This document shows positions 43,096 to 49,984 of a stretch of DNA of 50,286 bases, one piece after another. This DNA comes from a bacterium BMS3Abin08. GTDB lineage: Bacteria; Nitrospirota; Thermodesulfovibrionia; Thermodesulfovibrionales; JdFR-85. A program made the position numbers and the translations under genes. Position 1 is the stretch's first letter. Each line of letters starts with the position of its first letter. The stretch spans positions 1 to 50,286 of the forward strand of contig BDTA01000076.1 of assembly GCA_002897935.1 (NCBI GenBank), written 5' to 3'. The notes under the pieces were generated by a model. That model had not been told where the DNA came from. It ran no database searches and saw only the letters and a program-made list of their open reading frames with translations.

Positions 43096-43125
43096 GCCGT
43101 TTATCACCTCATTCCAACCGTTTAT
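43096..43125 (+). promoter_or_regulatory. Two LytTR-type half-sites upstream of cooF
   Basis: Direct repeats GCCGTTTAT (43096-43104) and ACCGTTTAT (43117-43125), 12 bp apart and exactly two helical turns (21 bp) centre to centre. The LytTR consensus as I recall it is [TA][AC][CA]GTTN[AG][TG]: the second matches 9/9, the first 8/9. The array ends 10 bp before the -35 hexamer, a good place for an activator. Confidence 0.75.
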
Positions 43126-43135
43126 CATAAATTCC

Positions 43136-43163
43136 TTGACCATTTGAAATATACATCTATAAT
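43136..43163 (+). promoter_or_regulatory. Sigma70 promoter of cooF-cooS
   Basis: TTGACC (43136-43141) and TATAAT (43158-43163) with 16-bp spacing; predicted start near 43170, giving a leader of about 75 nt that contains a GC-rich palindrome (about 43186-43212: CCGCCGCCCGG...GCGGCGCCGG). Confidence 0.7.
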
Positions 43164-43243
43164 AGGAATATAGATGATCAGGTCCCGCCGCCCGGAAGGC
43201 GGCGCCGGCCGGCATTATCGTAAAGACCGGGAGGTGATTAAAT

Positions 43244-43813
43244 ATGAAAGAGGTTTTCATTAAGCTTGAGAGATGCACTGCCTGTAAATCCTGCGAGATT
43301 GCCTGTGCAGTTGAGCATTCCTCCTCCAAAGACCTTTTTGCAGCCATTTTTGAAAGGCCCTCACCGCTGAAGAGGGTACACGTGGAGAAGGCCTTTTCCT
43401 TTTCATATCCTGCAAGGTGTCTGCATTGTGCCGATGCCCCCTGTATCAGGGCCTGTCCTGTAGGGGCAATGAGCAGGGAGGCGGATATCGGCAGTGTTGT
43501 TGTCAATGAAGACAGGTGCATGGGATGCTTCATGTGTGCCATGGTCTGTCCCTTTGGTGCTATTTCTTTAAATCCCGGGGAAAAGACGGCGCTTAAGTGC
43601 GACTTCTGCAGGTCCCGCTTAAGAGAGGGAAGGATACCGGCCTGTGTGGAGGCATGCCCGACTCAGGCCCTGATGTTCGGTGAGGTGGATGCCCTTGGCA
43701 GAGAGAAGAGGATGATTACCGCTGAGACCGTTGTTAGGGCAATGGGCAGTATAAAAGATGAAAAATCCGGGGTTACGCCATTGGATTTATTAAGAAAAAT
43801 GGGAGGTGTGTAA
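43244..43813 (+). CDS. cooF: CooF-type ferredoxin for CO dehydrogenase
   Basis: A 189-residue polyferredoxin with four [4Fe-4S] motifs: RCTACKSCEIACAVE (11-21), RCLHCADAPCIRACPVGA (about 58-76), RCMGCFMCAMVCPFGA (about 91-106), and KCDFC...PACVEACPTQA. This is the CooF/HycB pattern; CooF takes electrons from the CO dehydrogenase CooS and passes them to a hydrogenase or oxidoreductase. GGGAGGTGA precedes the ATG. Its stop is 1 nt before cooS, so the two are coupled. Confidence 0.93.
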   Translation: MKEVFIKLERCTACKSCEIACAVEHSSSKDLFAAIFERPSPLKRVHVEKAFSFSYPARCLHCADAPCIRACPVGAMSREADIGSVVVNEDRCMGCFMCAMVCPFGAISLNPGEKTALKCDFCRSRLREGRIPACVEACPTQALMFGEVDALGREKRMITAETVVRAMGSIKDEKSGVTPLDLLRKMGGV

Positions 43814-43814
43814 T

Positions 43815-45716
43815 ATGGCAATAAAGAGACTTGACAGGGCCTCACAGACCTTGATGGATAAGGCGGTGGAGACAGGGATAGAGACGGGGTTTGACAGGCT
43901 TGAGAGCCAGAAACCACAGTGCGGTTTCGGACAGCTTGGAAGCTGCTGCAGGATGTGTTATATGGGGCCGTGCAGGATAGACCCCTTTGGCAACGGTGCA
44001 TCCAGAGGGGTCTGTGGTGCCTCGGTGGACACCATAGTATGCAGAAACCTGCTGAGGGAGGAGGTCGGCGGTGCAGCATCACATGTGGGACATGCCCGGC
44101 ATGTCGCCCTTGCCTTTAAAAAGATGATCGAAGGAAAGGCCCCGGGATATAAGATAACCGACAGGGATAAGTTGATGGAGGTGGCCGGGGGGCTTGGTAT
44201 TACGATAAACGGCAGGCCTGATAAGGAGATTGCCGCGGAAGTGGTGGATAAGGCATTGGAGGACCTGTCGCGGCAGGACGGTGAACCAATGAACTGGCTC
44301 AAGTTCAGGGCGCCGGACAAGGAAATCGCGATGTGGGATAATCTGGGGCTGCTTGTCTCCAATGCCCATAACGAGATTGAAGAGGCAATGCACAGGACCT
44401 CTATGGGCAATGATGCAGACCCAACCAACCTGCTTCTGGCCTGTCTCAGAATGGGGATCGTGGATGGTTATGCAGGCTTGCATGTAGCTACGGATCTTCA
44501 GGATATTATGTTCGGTACCCCGCGGGTCAGGACAATAGAGGCAAACATGGGGGTCCTTGAGAAGGATAAGGTAAATATAGCCATGCATGGCCATAACCCC
44601 GTTCTTTCGGAAAAGATACTCGAATGGGCCGGTAAACTCGATGGTGAGGCAAAGGAAGCAGGTGCAGGGGGCATAAATGTGGTGGGTGTCTGTTGTACAG
44701 GCAATGAGCTTACCATGAGGCACAATGTCCCGATGGCAGCGCACAACCTCCAGTCGGAGCTGATACTCCTGACCGGGGCAGTGGATGCCATGGTTGTGGA
44801 TATCCAGTGTATATGGCCCTCTATAACAAAGATCTCCGAGTGTTACAACACAAAGATTATCACCACCGAGGCATCTGTTAAAATTCCCGGGGCGACCCAT
44901 GTCTCCTTTGAACCCGAGCATGCAGACGAGGAGGCAAAAAGGATCGTCGGTATGGCGATAGAGGCATTTAAGGAAAGGGAGGGCAGGGAGGTAACAATCC
45001 CGAAAGAGAAATCAGCTGCCCTTGTAGGGTTTTCACTTGAGGCCATTATCGACGTGCTTAAGAAGGTTGATCCCTCAGATCCGCTGAAGCCTGTAATTGA
45101 TAATATAGTGAGTGGAAATATCTATGGTGCAGTGGGTTTTGCCGGGTGTCCCAGTATAAAGTTGAGAGATACTTTTATGACAGAGAAGATGGTAGAAGAA
45201 CTCCTGAAAAAGAATGTGCTGATAGTAACCACCGGGTGCACAGCCCATATATGCGCGCAGGCAGGCTTTATGAACCCGGATGCCACTGATAAATACTGTG
45301 GAGAGGGATTAAGGACGGTGCTTACCGCCCTTGGAGAGGCTGCCGGACTCAATGCACCACTGCCTCCTGTGTGGCACATGGGATCGTGTGTGGACAACTC
45401 CCGCATCGCCACCCTTCTTGGCGCCCTGGCAGCTAAGCTTGATGTAAAGATAAGCCAGCTCCCGGTCGCCGGCTCAGCTCCCGAACTTGTCCAGGAAAAG
45501 GCGATATCCATAGGCACCTGGTTGCTTGCACTGGGTCTGCTGGTTCATATAGCACCGTCACCGAGGATTCTCGGAAGTCCTGTGGCCACCAAGGTTCTGA
45601 CAGAGGACCTCGAAGGGATTACAGGCGGCAGGGCATATGTGGAACTTGACCCCGTAAAGGCAGCGGAGGGAATCGTCTCCCATATCGAAAAGAAGAGGAA
45701 GGCGCTGGGGATATAG
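43815..45716 (+). CDS. cooS: Anaerobic nickel CO dehydrogenase catalytic subunit
   Basis: A 633-residue CooS that oxidises CO to CO2 with the release of two electrons. The N-terminal cysteines of the D and B clusters are present (CGFGQLGSCCRMCYMGPC, then GVCGAS). C-cluster ligands: AMHGHNPVLSE (His), VVGVCCTGNE, VDIQCIWPSI, GFAGCPSI, TGCTAHICAQAGF and MGSCVDNSR. No ACS-binding extension, so it is the monofunctional type. The ATG at 43815 has GGGAGGTG just upstream. No cooC or cooT/J maturation gene lies in the window, so nickel loading must be served from elsewhere. Confidence 0.97.
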   Translation: MAIKRLDRASQTLMDKAVETGIETGFDRLESQKPQCGFGQLGSCCRMCYMGPCRIDPFGNGASRGVCGASVDTIVCRNLLREEVGGAASHVGHARHVALAFKKMIEGKAPGYKITDRDKLMEVAGGLGITINGRPDKEIAAEVVDKALEDLSRQDGEPMNWLKFRAPDKEIAMWDNLGLLVSNAHNEIEEAMHRTSMGNDADPTNLLLACLRMGIVDGYAGLHVATDLQDIMFGTPRVRTIEANMGVLEKDKVNIAMHGHNPVLSEKILEWAGKLDGEAKEAGAGGINVVGVCCTGNELTMRHNVPMAAHNLQSELILLTGAVDAMVVDIQCIWPSITKISECYNTKIITTEASVKIPGATHVSFEPEHADEEAKRIVGMAIEAFKEREGREVTIPKEKSAALVGFSLEAIIDVLKKVDPSDPLKPVIDNIVSGNIYGAVGFAGCPSIKLRDTFMTEKMVEELLKKNVLIVTTGCTAHICAQAGFMNPDATDKYCGEGLRTVLTALGEAAGLNAPLPPVWHMGSCVDNSRIATLLGALAAKLDVKISQLPVAGSAPELVQEKAISIGTWLLALGLLVHIAPSPRILGSPVATKVLTEDLEGITGGRAYVELDPVKAAEGIVSHIEKKRKALGI

Positions 45717-45718
45717 GG

Positions 45719-46939
45719 ATGAAGACAGTAATCATAGGTAATGGAGTTGCCGCCGTCAGTGCAGTAGAGGCAATTCGTAAAAGGGATAGGAATTGCGAAA
45801 TTACCGTGCTGTCAAAGGAGGGCGAGATAGCCTATACCCCCTGTTTTCTTGCCCGATACGTCAGCGGCGAGATCGGAAAGGATAAGCTCTATATGAGGGA
45901 GAGCAATTTCTACGACGAAAATCAGATAAATACACTTTTTAACGTTGCCGTCAATGAAGTCAACCCCGGTGATAATACAGTAAGCCTATCTGACGGCAGA
46001 GAACTTGTGTATGACAGGCTCCTGTTAGCAGCAGGCTCAAAGCCCGTTGTCCCGCAACTGCCGGGCATCGAGGGAGACGGGGTGTTTTTCTTCAGAACTC
46101 TTCCGGATGCCGAGAGGATCATCTCTGCTGTCAGGGAGGCCGAAGGGGTTGTTGTGATGGGTGCCGGATTCATCGGCCTTGAGATTGCTGAGGCACTATC
46201 GAAAACAGGGCATAGAGTTACCGTGGTCGAAAAAGAGGACAGGGTGCTTCCGAGGATGCTGGATGGAGAGGTTGCCGGTATACTTGAGAAACATATAAAG
46301 GCCGAGGGCATAAACATAATCACAGGCAGGACAATCGAATCCGTAAAGAGGGGCGGCGGCAAGCAGAGGCTGGAGGGGGTTGTGCTGGATAAGGGGGAAA
46401 GTATTTCCTGCAAAGTATTGATTGTATCCGTCGGGGTAAGACCCAACCTTGAGATGATTAGGAACAGCTCCTTAAAAACCGGGGCAGGAGTAATGACGGA
46501 TAACCGGATGAGAACAAATATTCCAAATATCTATGCAGCAGGGGACATTGCGGAGATGGAGGTTTACGGCGTAAGCAGGGTAAATCCCGTACATATCAAT
46601 GCAGTAGCGGGTGGAGAGGTCGCAGGATGTAATATGGTCGGTGCTGAAAAAGTATTCGAGTCTCATTTAGAGGATATGAATGTGGTAACCCTCTTTGGAT
46701 TACCGGTCCTTTCCCTTGGCATACAGAAAGGAGACAGGGTCCTGAAGAGAGCTGATTCAAGGGGAATAGTGAAGATTTATTTAGGAGAGGATGAACGAAT
46801 TAAAGGGGTGCAACTGATAGGTGACACAATTAGGGGCGGGATATATCTGTCCCTCATGAGAAGGGGAGTTCCTCTAAGTGAAACCTATGACATCCTTTCA
46901 TCTCATTTTAATTATGGATCTACTATAAAAGTCTTTTAA
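45719..46939 (+). CDS. FAD/NAD(P)-dependent oxidoreductase of the coo cluster
   Basis: A 406-residue pyridine nucleotide-disulphide oxidoreductase-like flavoprotein with two Rossmann folds: FAD motif VIIGNGVAAVSAVEAI at the N-terminus and NAD motif VVVMGAGFIGLEIAEAL (about 145-161), then YAAGDIAEM. It resembles nitrite-reductase-type and rubredoxin reductases; a conserved TPCFLARY segment takes the active-site position. CooF-CooS-flavoprotein sets are known, for example in the CODH-IV cluster of Carboxydothermus, where they are thought to send CO electrons to NAD(P) or to peroxide reduction. It begins 2 nt after cooS. Confidence 0.88.
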   Translation: MKTVIIGNGVAAVSAVEAIRKRDRNCEITVLSKEGEIAYTPCFLARYVSGEIGKDKLYMRESNFYDENQINTLFNVAVNEVNPGDNTVSLSDGRELVYDRLLLAAGSKPVVPQLPGIEGDGVFFFRTLPDAERIISAVREAEGVVVMGAGFIGLEIAEALSKTGHRVTVVEKEDRVLPRMLDGEVAGILEKHIKAEGINIITGRTIESVKRGGGKQRLEGVVLDKGESISCKVLIVSVGVRPNLEMIRNSSLKTGAGVMTDNRMRTNIPNIYAAGDIAEMEVYGVSRVNPVHINAVAGGEVAGCNMVGAEKVFESHLEDMNVVTLFGLPVLSLGIQKGDRVLKRADSRGIVKIYLGEDERIKGVQLIGDTIRGGIYLSLMRRGVPLSETYDILSSHFNYGSTIKVF

Positions 46940-47110
46940 TATTTCCCGTGCTTTTGCGTGAATACATGAATTTCAGGTTCATTCGTAAAAGAGTTGAAAA
47001 CACTCGATCAGTCCGTCATTGCGGCTTGTCTTGTCATTCCGGCTTGTCCGGAATCGTTTCTACAATATCCTCGTATAAATCACTAAATGCCGGATTGTTT
47101 TGTCTAATGA

Positions 47111-47262
47111 AAGTCTGTTTATAAATTACAATGCACCTTGCCGAAGGCCCCGGCCTTTGGTCTGAGAGCTTGACAGTCATTTGTCATTCCCGCAATCCCG
47201 AACGCATTCGGGAGTCGGGAATCCATACTTAAAGAACGATTCCGGACAAGCCGGAATGACAT
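47111..47262. repeat. Family-1 repeat (copy H) with embedded hairpin remnant
   Basis: A family-1 left end (AAGTCTGTTTATAAA) is interrupted by an IS605-like piece (CACCTTGCCGAAGGCC..., GAGAGCTTGACAG) and continues with GTCATTCCCGC, CGAACGCATTCGGGA and CCGGAATGAC arms. The right end is lost. The 171 bp before it hold only broken copies of the same arms. Confidence 0.6.
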
Positions 47263-47281
47263 TGTGCGTTGTGGTTAATGT

Positions 47282-47416
47282 TGATGAACTCGTAAAAAGT
47301 CTGAAAAAGTGTTTTTTTGTCATTCCCGTGGAAACGGGAATCCAGTCTTTTCAGATAGTTACACGCTTCCTGGATTCCCGCTTTCGCGGCAATGACGATT
47401 TTTTACGAGAATATCA
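47282..47416. repeat. Family-2 repeat, second copy
   Basis: Ends TGATGAACTCGTAAAAAGTC and TTTTTTACGAGAATATCA; inside GTCATTCCCGTGGAAACGGG and TTTCGCGGCAATGACG. The interior matches the chimeric element at 36182-36304. Confidence 0.75.
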
Positions 47417-47419
47417 ATG

Positions 47420-47554
47420 TTGACAGTCTCGTAAAAAATCAGAAATACCCTATTCTGTCATTCTGAACTTGATTCAGAATCTATATAAATCAAGAAGTTA
47501 TGAGACCCTGAAACAAGTTCAGGGTGACAATCAGGACTTTTTACGAGTGCATCA
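47420..47554. repeat. Family-2 repeat, third copy
   Basis: Ends TTGACAGTCTCGTAAAAAAT and GACTTTTTACGAGTGCATCA. It is the reverse complement of the copy at 1655-1798 almost throughout (GATTCAGAATC, CCCTGAAACAAGTTCAGGG). Confidence 0.75.
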
Positions 47555-47576
47555 ATGTTGATTAAGTTTTTTAATA

Positions 47577-47708
47577 CCCCACCCCGAAATATCGGGGCTG
47601 TGGGGTTTCCTCATAATCCCCCCCTTTGGAAAAGGGGGGCGAGGGGGGATTTTTAAATCTAATAAACTCTACCTGACGATACTCCGCCGTCTCTGCGGCG
47701 GGGAGTTT
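47577..47708. repeat. Three consecutive GC-rich hairpins
   Basis: CCCCACCCCG/CGGGGCTGTGGGG at 47577-47605; AATCCCCCCC/GGGGGGATT at 47615-47651 followed by TTT; ACTCCGCCG/CGGCGGGGAGT at 47681-47706 followed by TTTTC. The first and third could act as terminators; the second is a common G/C-run interspersed repeat. The third also resembles an IS200/IS605 end. Confidence 0.5.
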
Positions 47709-47831
47709 TCATTCGGGATTTAAGAGGAGTACAAAACGACAGCCTTTGATAAGGACAGGCCTTTATCCGCCTGATGAAAGTAATTTAGTGAGTACAAAGC
47801 GTGACTTAACAAGAAGGACAGAGAAAAAGCC

Positions 47832-47860
47832 TTGACAATGAAAAATGGACTGTTTTATAC
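47832..47860 (+). promoter_or_regulatory. Strong sigma70 promoter of a short transcript
   Basis: TTGACA (47832-47837), 17 bp, TTATAC (47855-47860): a consensus -35 with optimal spacing. It points to the roughly 150-nt segment that ends in a terminator at 48017. Confidence 0.7.
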
Positions 47861-47865
47861 TTCAC

Positions 47866-48017
47866 CCATGTTTTACAAACACCTGCTTTTAGCAAAGATT
47901 CTTTTCGGTGCAGCCTGGCATATAAGGGCCGAGGCTGATGAGGGATTCTATTAGCTGATAGCAGGTAATTCAGGAGAACCTCAAAGGCCACGGCAATAAA
48001 CGCCGTGGCCTTTTTTT
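47866..48017 (+). ncRNA. Candidate small RNA of about 150 nt
   Basis: Bounded by the promoter at 47832-47860 and the terminator at 47983-48017, with no convincing gene inside; the only frame is a 28-codon one from the ATG near 47868. Possible pairing includes GCAGCCT with AGGCTG (about 47911-47938) and ATTAGC...TAAT (about 47950-47970). It does not match 6S, SRP, tmRNA, RNase P or a riboswitch that I know. It may be an independent small RNA or the leader of the gene at 48157. Confidence 0.45.
47983..48017 (+). terminator. Rho-independent terminator
   Basis: AAAGGCCACGGC pairs with GCCGTGGCCTTT across a 7-nt loop (AATAAAC), followed by a run of T. No gene precedes it, only the candidate small RNA. 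Confidence 0.9.
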
Positions 48018-48156
48018 GTTTTATACATAAGAAATTATAACCACAGAGGCACGGAGATATTTTAGAAAAGAGATAATTGAGCCGCAGATTTGTTTGGATT
48101 TTAAAGAGGATTCATTCCTTATATAACTGTAAGGTATACAAAGAGGAGGCGTTGTT

Positions 48157-48696
48157 ATGAGTAATAGAAAAAAGGAGATAAAAGACAGAGCCGTTATTAT
48201 TGAGCTACTCAATACCTGCCATACCGGCAGGCTGGGGACTGTCGGCAAAGACGGCTACCCAATGGTTAAGCCGCTCAATTTCGTGCATCATGAAGGGAAG
48301 ATATATTTTCATACTGCAAAGGAAGGGGAGAAGATTGACGACATAAAGAGGGACAGCCGGGTCTGCTTTGAAGTGGACCTCCCGATAGCCTATGTAAGGG
48401 CAAAGAATCAACCCTGTGAGGCCGAATATCTCTACAGGAGCGTTATCATAAAAGGCAGTGCCCATATTGTTGAAGACAGTGAGGAAAAACTATTTGCCCT
48501 GAAATGCCTGATGGAAAAATATCAGCCTGAAGCTAACTACGGGGAATTCCCTGAAGAAAAGCTGGCAATAACAGGGATTGTCGGAATAGATATCGAGGAG
48601 ATGACCGGCAAGGAAGACCTCGGCAAAGGCAGCCTTAAGGATGCCGTACTGAAGGCATTGAGAGACAGGGTACAGTTACCCATAGTCCTTGAATAG
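48157..48696 (+). CDS. Pyridoxamine 5'-phosphate oxidase-family flavoprotein
   Basis: A 179-residue split-barrel protein of the PNPOx-like/NimA group: LLNTCHTGRLGTVGKDGYPM at the N-terminal strand pair, VKPLNFVHHEGKIYFHTAKE, KIDDIKRDSRVCFEVD, then YRSVIIKGSAHIVED. Members bind FMN or heme; some reduce nitroimidazoles. The substrate is unknown. GAGGAGG about 8 nt before the ATG is strong. It stands alone between the candidate small RNA and a repeat. Confidence 0.85.
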   Translation: MSNRKKEIKDRAVIIELLNTCHTGRLGTVGKDGYPMVKPLNFVHHEGKIYFHTAKEGEKIDDIKRDSRVCFEVDLPIAYVRAKNQPCEAEYLYRSVIIKGSAHIVEDSEEKLFALKCLMEKYQPEANYGEFPEEKLAITGIVGIDIEEMTGKEDLGKGSLKDAVLKALRDRVQLPIVLE

Positions 48697-48711
48697 AAAG
48701 GCGCATCGGTG

Positions 48712-48815
48712 GTTTGTCACCCTGAACCCTGAGTCCCGAAAGCCTTCGGGATATTGTTTCAGGGTCTCAAAAGAGACCGTAACAGAGAGATGCTGAAATA
48801 AATTCAGCATGACAG
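48712..48815. repeat. Palindromic repeat related to family 2
   Basis: Arms CACCCTGAAC...TTGTTTCAGGGTCTC, as inside family 2, here interrupted by CCCGAAAGCCTTCGGGA, and a second palindrome ATGCTGAAATAAATTCAGCAT. It directly abuts, and probably truncated, the methyltransferase relic that follows. Confidence 0.6.
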
Positions 48816-48972
48816 CGACGGAGAGAATGATGAATATTGGTTCTCTAAGTATCTCGAGGAAGATTCGGTTGAAAACCAGTTCAAATGGCTGAGAGCAGCT
48901 GGATTTGAGGATGTGGGATGTCACTGCCGCTACCTTAACTTTGCCATCTTCGGGGGACGGAAACCGGAATGA
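48811..48972 (+). pseudogene. C-terminal relic of a class I methyltransferase
   Basis: An open frame without start encodes EYWFSKYLEEDSVENQFKWL, then AAGFEDVGCHCRYLNFAIFG and GRKPE before TGA. This is the typical C-terminal end of small SAM-dependent methyltransferases (W-L-x-x-AGF-x-x-V...NFA-x-FGGRKP). The SAM-binding part is gone; the palindromic repeat at 48712-48815 replaces it. The 143 bp between its stop and the next gene show nothing recognisable. Confidence 0.7.
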
Positions 48973-49115
48973 CCTGTTAAGAAAACATACGGCGGGTTCG
49001 CTTGGATTGTGTTTTCGAAGTTTATTTGAGAGAATAATGGCGATAAAGGAGATTGGTCCTGGATTCAAAATTGAGATATAGGAGAAAATATCCGAAAGCT
49101 GGATGAAATAAAATC

Positions 49116-49940
49116 ATGGAGAGACAGACAATGGAATCCTTTAAATGGGATGGCAGGGATTATCAGCAATTCTCAAAGTACCAGACCGAAGAGGGGATAA
49201 AACTCATCGAACTCCTTAATGTAAGAAACGGAGAGAGCATACTGGACGTTGGATGCGGCAATGGACTCCTGACTCTGGATATTGCAAAGAATGATCCTAA
49301 GGGGTTGGTGCTTGGGATAGATTCCTCAGGTGATATGCTGAAAAAAGCGGAAGAAAACAAGAGAGAGCAGGACGTCGGAAATGTCGATTTTCAACTTAAA
49401 GATGTCCTCTCCGTAGATTATGAAAACCGCTTTGATGCGATATTCTCCAACTCCGCCCTGCACTGGATTAAGGACCACGGAGAATTGCTGACAAGATTCC
49501 ATAAGGCTTTAAACCCCGGTGGTCGTATGGCATTGGGATTTGCATCAAGGGGTAATATAGATTCATTCCTGGAAATCATTAACCATATAATGGAAGATGA
49601 TGAATTCTCGACCTCGTTTAAAGGCTTTAACTTTTCATGGTATTTCCCGGGAAAAGAATATAATGGTCTGCTTAAAGATGCGGGTTTTGAAAGATGTGAG
49701 CTGAAGTTCAAATCTGTAGAGATAAGGATGACCAAAGAAGAACTGATGGGGTGGTTCAGAACGGTGGGAATGCCATACTGGGGTCACTTGCCCGCGCCCC
49801 TGTCCGGGGAGTTTTTTGACAGGGTGGTTAATGAATATATAAAGAGCAGGCAGGGCCAAGGGATTGCCGTGGTATTTAAACGGGTGATTGTAACGGGGAT
49901 AAAGGAGGATTCCCATTTTAACGGAAAATCATCATGCTGA
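49116..49940 (+). CDS. Class I SAM-dependent methyltransferase, trans-aconitate methyltransferase-like
   Basis: A 274-residue methyltransferase. It opens with WDGRDYQQFSKYQTEEG, then the SAM motif SILDVGCGNGLLTLDIA (about 41-57), LGIDSSGDMLKKAEEN, VLSVDYENRFDAIFSNSALH, WIKDHGELLTRFHKALNPGG, and a C-terminal substrate domain with MTKEELMGWFRT. The SNSALHW...H pattern resembles Tam and BioC-type enzymes; the substrate is unknown. ATG at 49116; a second ATG at 49131 is also possible. The VOC-family gene follows 44 nt later. Confidence 0.85.
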   Translation: MERQTMESFKWDGRDYQQFSKYQTEEGIKLIELLNVRNGESILDVGCGNGLLTLDIAKNDPKGLVLGIDSSGDMLKKAEENKREQDVGNVDFQLKDVLSVDYENRFDAIFSNSALHWIKDHGELLTRFHKALNPGGRMALGFASRGNIDSFLEIINHIMEDDEFSTSFKGFNFSWYFPGKEYNGLLKDAGFERCELKFKSVEIRMTKEELMGWFRTVGMPYWGHLPAPLSGEFFDRVVNEYIKSRQGQGIAVVFKRVIVTGIKEDSHFNGKSSC

Positions 49941-49984
49941 GTAAAAGAGGTCTTTAAGAAGAGATTCGAAAGAGGACAAACAGA

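Noticed and set aside
43186-43212. Terminator or riboswitch in the cooF leader
   Set aside because: The GC-rich palindrome lacks a T-run and shows no recognisable aptamer; it is mentioned only as part of the leader.
47181-47423. An 80-codon + frame in the repeat-rich gap, similar to one at 36186
   Set aside because: Both are translations of repeat palindromes (SFPQSRTHSG-like, VIPVETGIQSFQIVT) and follow the repeats, not a gene.
47866-47955. A 28-codon peptide frame inside the candidate small RNA
   Set aside because: No ribosome-binding site at a suitable distance and no motif; kept only as an alternative explanation.
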